This document shows positions 12,768 to 16,810 of a stretch of DNA of 16,810 nt, piece after piece. The notes beneath the pieces are model-generated. The model had not been told where the DNA came from. It worked only from the letters and a program-made list of their open reading frames with translations, and did not search any database. How positions within the stretch are numbered: the first letter of the stretch is position 1; each line of letters starts with the position of its first letter. The stretch comes from a bacterium (GTDB lineage Bacteria > Lindowbacteria > 2-12-FULL-62-27). The translations under genes and the position numbers were made by a program. Location of the stretch: assembly GCA_016202645.1 (NCBI GenBank), contig JACQOF010000038.1, positions 1 to 16,810 on the forward strand, given 5' to 3'.

Positions 12768-14708
12768 TTAACGGCGGGGGCGTTGAACCGGACGCTTGAT
12801 CCGGCCGGAGGCCATGCCCCACTGGACCAAGGCGTTGTCGTCGAGTTTGAGCTGCTGCTGGTCCGAGGTGCCTTTGGCGATGAGATGTTGCCTTAGGATC
12901 TTTGCCTCCAGATGCCGCAGTCGATCCTTTTCCATGTTCCGGGCCATGGTCTGGCGCACCATGCCGGAACTCCCCTTGGGAGGACCCGTCACGAGATCGA
13001 CCGATTCATGAATGGAAACCGAGATGTCCCGTTCCCGGATTTTTTCGCCGTCGACTGTTGAGATGACGGTCCAGCCACCCATGATGTAAAAAAACCAGGC
13101 GGACATGAGGATGCAGAAGCCGAGCAGGATCCAGACCAGGGGAGAATAAGTCAAATAACTCAACCTATGGGGAGAAGTTATCTCCGTGTCATTCCCGCGG
13201 AGGCGGGAATCCAGTTCCTCCGGGTTCTCTCGTACAAAAGCGTCTGGATGCCCGCTTTCGCGGGCATGACGGTCCGCTTCTTGAGGATGGTCAGCCGCTG
13301 TTTGAATTACCTCCGGCGGTGCGTCTGATTGAACGATGGCGCGGGCTTCTGCGACGCAGGCGACCGGGACCCGGATGTGGATTTCTCCGAGGTAGCCGAT
13401 GGTGAGCGGGATCGCCGAGCCCTTTTCGCCGGTCAGAACGGAGGGGATGTCTTCGGCCGCCAGCTTGTCCTGAAGGAGTTTGGCCTCCCAGTCGAGTCCC
13501 GTCGTTTTGACGACGGGCCACGCGGATCCTTCCGCCACTTCCGCTTTGATCTCGTCCGGCAGGCAGTGGATGCAGAGCTGGGCCTCCTTGATCATCGATT
13601 TCCCGCAGACGCCGCACGTCACGAGGGTCCGATGGAGGTCGGCCTTGCATTGGGAACAGTGAAAATCGATGAGCCGACAGTTCGCGCCGCATTCCGGACA
13701 GGGGACTTTGTCCTTCACCACCTGGAACGCGCGCCACCGCTGGGCCTCGCGGAAAGCCTCTTTCGCGAGCGGGCCTTCCGGATCGTCCATATAGCAGGCC
13801 ATCCATTCGTCGATGGCATCGCAGGTATAGCCAAGCTGTCGGCAGGCGTGACCGAGATAGAAATGCGCCTCCGGATTTTTCGCATCGCGGCCGCGCTTCA
13901 CCGCCATTTCCAGATAATCCGCGGCGCGCTCGTAGTCCTGCCGGTCGAAATACCGACGGCCAATCTCTCCTGCGATGACGTCCGCGGCAGTATGATCGGG
14001 ATGGCGTTTGAGAAATCCCACGAGGACGTCGAGGTCCAGTTTGGGAATGTCCTCTTTGGAAATGGTCTCGATGCCCTTCGCGGCCTCGACCGGCCTGAGG
14101 CGGCGGATGAGTATCCAGAAGAGCCAGCAAGCGAGAAGCGACGCCACCGCCCAGACGATCAAGGACGTGTTGACTTCGGCGAAGCGCGCTTCGATCGGGA
14201 CTTTGGCGGCGTCAGGATGGTCGTGAATGACGGGGGTCATGGGAAGGTATGGACCGGTGTCGACGACCCGAAAGCCGTAATGCGACCCGCTCCAGTGCAA
14301 CCACACATCTTCTCCTTCATATATACTGACGACGTCCACTGTGTCGCCACGTGTCCACGACACGCGGCCGTTGGCCGCGCGGGCAAATTCGACGGTGGAG
14401 GCGACCTGCACAGCGTAACTGCGAAAAACGCCGGTGGTCTCACCGGCCTCACGCAGAACAATCGTTTCGGTGTCGATGACCAGGCCCGAGGGGTCGTTCT
14501 GCCCGGCGCCGTTGCCGACATGGACCGTGACGGTGACGGTGTCGTGATTCGGGAGGCGCGTGTCGGAGACCTCGAGGACGATCGGGGACGCGAAGGCTGT
14601 CGGGATCAAGTTCAACGGAGTAATGGTCAATGCGGCAATGCACCAATGAGCAATGAGCAACGGGCCCCACAAATAACTCAAATAACTCAACCTCTGGGGA
14701 GAAGTCAT
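12768..14708 (-). CDS. Multi-domain membrane protein: beta domain, zinc ribbons, DUF2007-like
   Basis: A 646-residue protein, not a known family as a whole. In order: signal-like segment ending TAFA (about 12-40); beta-rich exported domain (42-178) with VTVTVHVGNGAGQNDPSG; membrane helix 182-201; helical TPR-like region (225-330); two zinc ribbons, CPEC...CSQC (Cys337, 340, 351, 354) and CGVC...CIHC (365, 368, 379, 382); a DUF2007-like domain (397-460); a repeat-derived linker (478-522); membrane helix 524-542; and a tail starting VISTVDGEKIRERD that resembles the start of SurA-type chaperones. ATG 14708 overlaps the Nudix stop as ATGA; the open frame to 15107 is only the shadow of the Nudix gene. 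Last gene of the TPR-Nudix operon. Function unknown; perhaps a membrane sensor. Confidence 0.75.
   Translation of the reverse strand: MTSPQRLSYLSYLWGPLLIAHWCIAALTITPLNLIPTAFASPIVLEVSDTRLPNHDTVTVTVHVGNGAGQNDPSGLVIDTETIVLREAGETTGVFRSYAVQVASTVEFARAANGRVSWTRGDTVDVVSIYEGEDVWLHWSGSHYGFRVVDTGPYLPMTPVIHDHPDAAKVPIEARFAEVNTSLIVWAVASLLACWLFWILIRRLRPVEAAKGIETISKEDIPKLDLDVLVGFLKRHPDHTAADVIAGEIGRRYFDRQDYERAADYLEMAVKRGRDAKNPEAHFYLGHACRQLGYTCDAIDEWMACYMDDPEGPLAKEAFREAQRWRAFQVVKDKVPCPECGANCRLIDFHCSQCKADLHRTLVTCGVCGKSMIKEAQLCIHCLPDEIKAEVAEGSAWPVVKTTGLDWEAKLLQDKLAAEDIPSVLTGEKGSAIPLTIGYLGEIHIRVPVACVAEARAIVQSDAPPEVIQTAADHPQEADRHARESGHPDAFVRENPEELDSRLRGNDTEITSPHRLSYLTYSPLVWILLGFCILMSAWFFYIMGGWTVISTVDGEKIRERDISVSIHESVDLVTGPPKGSSGMVRQTMARNMEKDRLRHLEAKILRQHLIAKGTSDQQQLKLDDNALVQWGMASGRIKRPVQRPRR
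13151..13178. repeat. R4 repeat, copy inside the 646-residue gene
   Basis: TCAAATAACTCAACCT followed by ATGGGGAGAAGT matches 14678-14705 with one mismatch. On the coding strand it encodes TSPHRLSYLTY, just before the second membrane helix. The other copy encodes TSPQRLSYLSY at the protein's N-terminus. Confidence 0.8.
13186..13272. repeat. R1 MITE-like element, third copy, inside a CDS
   Basis: The arms 13186-13214 and 13243-13272 are inverted R1 units with 28 bases between them. The element sits in frame within the 646-residue gene and encodes the linker from about RHARESGHPDA to LDSRLRGND without introducing a stop. The known translation of this repeat type (ESGHPD, SRLRGND) appears often in automatic annotations as spurious sequence, but here conserved coding sequence lies on both sides. 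Confidence 0.82.
14633..14705. repeat. R4/R5 repeat tract at the start of the 646-residue gene
   Basis: Two simple repeats adjoin: CAATGAGCAATGAGCAA (about 14645-14661) and AAATAACTCAAATAACTCAA with the R4 unit 14678-14705. Together they encode about the first 25 residues of the membrane protein, including LLIAHWCIAALTI, most of its hydrophobic signal-like segment. A similar AGCAATCAGCAA tract occurs near 562-592. Confidence 0.65.
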
Positions 14709-15229
14709 TTTGCGTAGTCCCGCAAAATCCGGCGGTGCGTTGCGAGGCCCAAACGGGGCATGCGCGTCAGCGGGAAGAAGCCGACGTCCTCGGCGTCGTC
14801 GCCCGCGGTTACGCGGCGCGTGAGGGGGCGGATGAAATAGGCCGCGACGAAGAGCGATGTGTAGCGGTGGCTGGGTTCGTAGTAGATGCCGAGGAGGCGC
14901 GAGATTTTTCCGCGGACGCCGGTTTCCTCCGACAGTTCCCGGAGGGCCGCCTCGGGCGGGGTTTCGCCGAGTTCGATAAATCCGCAGGGCAGGCTCCACG
15001 CGCCCTTCGCCGGCTCCACGCCGCGCTTGACGAGTAGAATTTTTTTCCGGTCGATCACGAGGCACGCCGCGACGGGCACGGGGTTTTTGTAATAAATGAA
15101 CCCGCATCCGCGGCAGACCTTCCGGCGGCGCCCTTCGAGCGACACGGTGGACAGCGGCGTCCTACAGAGGGAGCAAAACTTGAGCGTATCGCGGGGAAAC
15201 CCGTAGGGGTCGTACTTAAATTTCGACAT
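14705..15229 (-). CDS. Nudix hydrolase with N-terminal zinc ribbon
   Basis: A 174-residue pyrophosphohydrolase for a nucleoside diphosphate linked to another moiety. Seen: a zinc ribbon CSLC...CRGCG (Cys19, Cys22, Cys39, Cys42) with FIYYKNP, as in NudC-like and related ADP-ribose-type Nudix enzymes, then the Nudix box from Gly83 with Glu89, Arg97-Glu98 and Glu101-Glu102, ending TGV (103-105). All catalytic residues are present. The NudC-specific downstream motif is not seen, so the substrate stays open. ATG 15229 overlaps the upstream TPR gene stop by one base (TAATG), and the stop overlaps the next start (ATGA), so all three genes are translated as one operon. Confidence 0.92.
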   Translation of the reverse strand: MSKFKYDPYGFPRDTLKFCSLCRTPLSTVSLEGRRRKVCRGCGFIYYKNPVPVAACLVIDRKKILLVKRGVEPAKGAWSLPCGFIELGETPPEAALRELSEETGVRGKISRLLGIYYEPSHRYTSLFVAAYFIRPLTRRVTAGDDAEDVGFFPLTRMPRLGLATHRRILRDYAK

Positions 15230-16810
15230 TAGTCCGCCGGCTCTTCAATCCGCTGGACCAACCCGGCGATTTCGGGCTGGTCGGGATTGCGCTTGAGGCT
15301 TTCCCTGAAGGCCGAGAGGGATTCTTCCTCCCAGCCGGCCTGATAGTAGATGAGGCCGAGCAGTTTGTAGCCTTCCGGGCGGTCCGGCGCCGCCTCGATG
15401 GCTTTGCGGGTGAGGTCGACGGCGGGAACGAATTCTTTTCGATCCTGATAGACGAGGCCCAGGTTCAAGAACGCATCGGGCCGGTTTGGCGCAACGCCGA
15501 TCGCCTCGCGGAAGGTTTTCTCCGCGGCAGCGTTGTCACCCAGGTCCCCGAGGGCCATGCCGAGGGCGTTCAGGGCGTCGTATTTGTCGCGGGGGTCTTC
15601 CGAGGCAAGGAGCGCGTCCTTGAAAAACTGGACAGCCTTGCTGAATTCCCTGTTCTGGCGGTACATCTCCCCGAGCCGGATCAGCACGCCGGGTGGCGCC
15701 TGGCGTTTTGCGGCGACTGATTCGAGCAGGTCCCGGGCGCGGTCGGGTTCGTCGTGGGCGACGAAAATATCGGCGAGAAGCGCCGTCGCCTCGGACCCGG
15801 CGCCTTCCGGGTCGATTTCTATGGCCTTGAGAAGTTCCTTCATCGCATTTTCCGAAAAACCAAGACGGTACAGCGTGAACGCGTAGCGCTCGCGCGCCCG
15901 CGCGTTCCGCGGATCGATTTCGATGGCCCGCCGGAATTGCTCGAGGGCGACGTTGTATTTGGCGTGCTGAAGAAAGAGGTCCCCCATGCGGATGTGCGCG
16001 CCCGCGCGGTTCTGCGAATTTTGCAGGGCCGACTTCAACGCCGCGTAAGCCTCCGAAACCTTTCCCTGACGCTGATACGCCTGGCCGAGGATCGAATACG
16101 CCTCGGGCAGAGACGGATCCCGGGCGATGGCCATCCGCGCATACTCGACCGCCGCAACCGGCCTCTGGCGCCGCAGTTCCGCCGCGGCCAGTCCCACAAG
16201 CGGCCGCGCATCCCCGGGCGCAAGCGATATGGCGCGGGAGAAACTTTCGACGGCCTCGGGGAATTTGCCTTGGAGAAGTTTCGACCGGCCCATGAGCACG
16301 AAGGAAGCGGGATCGTTTTCGCGAAGGTCGAGAAGTCTCTGCGCGATCTGCGCGGCCTCGGCGGCGTTGCCGCGCTGGACGGCCAAGTCGCCCATTTTTC
16401 GAAGGAGCTCCGACAGTTTTTCGCGGTCCTTGGCGGTACCGCCGGTCCGGAGAAGCTTCAGCAGAATCCGTTCGGCCTGATCCCAGCTGCCCTGGTTCTG
16501 TTCCAATTCCGCCAGCCGCCGGAGCTGTTCGGGACCGGCGACGCCGTAAGTGAACAGCTCCCGGTACTCGAGCAGTGCCTTCTGGTGCCGGCCCGATTCG
16601 TACAGGGCATCGGCGTACTTCGACAAAAACTTCGGATTGCCGGTCAGGTCCCGCAGGCTTCTCCACACGCCCGCCGCCTGATCGTGCCGGCCGAGCCCCG
16701 CATAGGCGCCGCCGATGGCGGTCAGGACGGTCGAGTCCGCGGGGGACGCGGCGCGCAGGGATTCCAGAAATTTCAGCGCCTCCTCCAGCCGTCCCTGCGC
16801 CGTCGCCCGC
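15229..16810 (-). CDS. Tetratricopeptide repeat protein, 5' end outside window
   Basis: At least 526 residues are in the window and the frame stays open to the right edge, so the N-terminus is missing; GTG 16668 is internal. The sequence is a row of about a dozen 34-residue TPR units with the usual pattern, for example GKFPEAVESFSRAISLAPGD, YNVALEQFRRAIEIDPRNAR, and AEKTFREAIGVAPNRPDAFL. TPR arrays bind partner proteins; this one resembles the TPR proteins of outer-membrane or polysaccharide-export systems, but no diagnostic domain is visible. The stop TAA (15229-15231) overlaps the Nudix start. It heads, or is part of, a three-gene minus-strand operon. Confidence 0.9.
   Translation of the reverse strand, partial: RATAQGRLEEALKFLESLRAASPADSTVLTAIGGAYAGLGRHDQAAGVWRSLRDLTGNPKFLSKYADALYESGRHQKALLEYRELFTYGVAGPEQLRRLAELEQNQGSWDQAERILLKLLRTGGTAKDREKLSELLRKMGDLAVQRGNAAEAAQIAQRLLDLRENDPASFVLMGRSKLLQGKFPEAVESFSRAISLAPGDARPLVGLAAAELRRQRPVAAVEYARMAIARDPSLPEAYSILGQAYQRQGKVSEAYAALKSALQNSQNRAGAHIRMGDLFLQHAKYNVALEQFRRAIEIDPRNARARERYAFTLYRLGFSENAMKELLKAIEIDPEGAGSEATALLADIFVAHDEPDRARDLLESVAAKRQAPPGVLIRLGEMYRQNREFSKAVQFFKDALLASEDPRDKYDALNALGMALGDLGDNAAAEKTFREAIGVAPNRPDAFLNLGLVYQDRKEFVPAVDLTRKAIEAAPDRPEGYKLLGLIYYQAGWEEESLSAFRESLKRNPDQPEIAGLVQRIEEPAD

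Noticed and set aside
12577-13272. CRISPR array
   Set aside because: The repeats are of different families, inverted rather than direct, without regular spacers, and no cas gene is present.
13329-14717. A long plus-strand frame of 462 codons
   Set aside because: It lies opposite the zinc-ribbon membrane protein, shows no domain, and has a composition typical of antisense frames in GC-rich DNA.
14709-15107. N-terminal extension of the 646-residue protein
   Set aside because: This stretch is the Nudix gene read in another frame; the Arg/Pro-rich translation is not protein-like and the ATGA overlap gives a clear start.

Overview
The window looks like a chromosomal stretch from a GC-rich, Gram-negative bacterium. 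The evidence is an MltB-type murein transglycosylase with a lipobox, a sigma-54 activator fragment, two exported or anchored phospholipase D-fold proteins and a SafE-type permease. Codons are strongly GC-ending except in one gene (10615-12099). The many short palindromic repeats and the gene mix resemble uncultured Deltaproteobacteria, Nitrospirota or Nitrospinota-type lineages, but no gene here fixes the phylum. I see no rRNA, tRNA, CRISPR array, insertion-sequence transposase or phage gene.

Layout. 1-373: 5' end of a sigma-54 AAA+ activator (minus). 440-558: a MITE-like palindrome. 606-1553: MltB-like lipoprotein (minus), divergent from a radical SAM/SPASM protein (1680-2810). 2826-3287: Fur-family repressor (minus), divergent from a macro-domain protein (3286-3909). 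3941-5578: a tight run of cyclic-nucleotide-binding protein, TauE/SafE permease and ThiS. 5585-5678: a large nested palindrome. 5758-6537: thiG with an in-frame stop, then a coupled small membrane protein (6534-7001). 7104-8252 and 8285-9778: divergent phospholipase D-fold genes, the second with a ComEA-like helix-hairpin-helix region between its two HKD halves. 9789-10412: ThiE. 10615-12099: an AT-richer B12-binding radical SAM protein, probably acquired. 12168-12587: a degenerate IscU/NifU-like protein. 12768-16810: a minus-strand operon of TPR protein, Nudix hydrolase and a 646-residue membrane protein with zinc ribbons and a DUF2007-like domain.

Three thiamine genes (thiS, thiG, thiE) lie within 5 kb but are split by unrelated genes and repeats. 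thiF, thiH/thiO and thiC are not in the window. ThiS carries an 11-residue tail after its Gly-Gly and thiG has a nonsense codon, so the thiazole branch looks damaged or unusually processed, unless these are assembly errors.

Two themes recur. First, several genes lack a Shine-Dalgarno sequence but have a -35/-10-like pair whose -10 ends only 6-13 bases before the start codon, which suggests leaderless or nearly leaderless transcripts. Two other genes appear to begin at CTG. Second, at least five families of short dispersed repeats press into gene edges: they supply the N-terminus of the transglycosylase, the C-terminus of ThiS, the stop codon of the IscU-like gene, and the N-terminus and an internal linker of the 646-residue protein.
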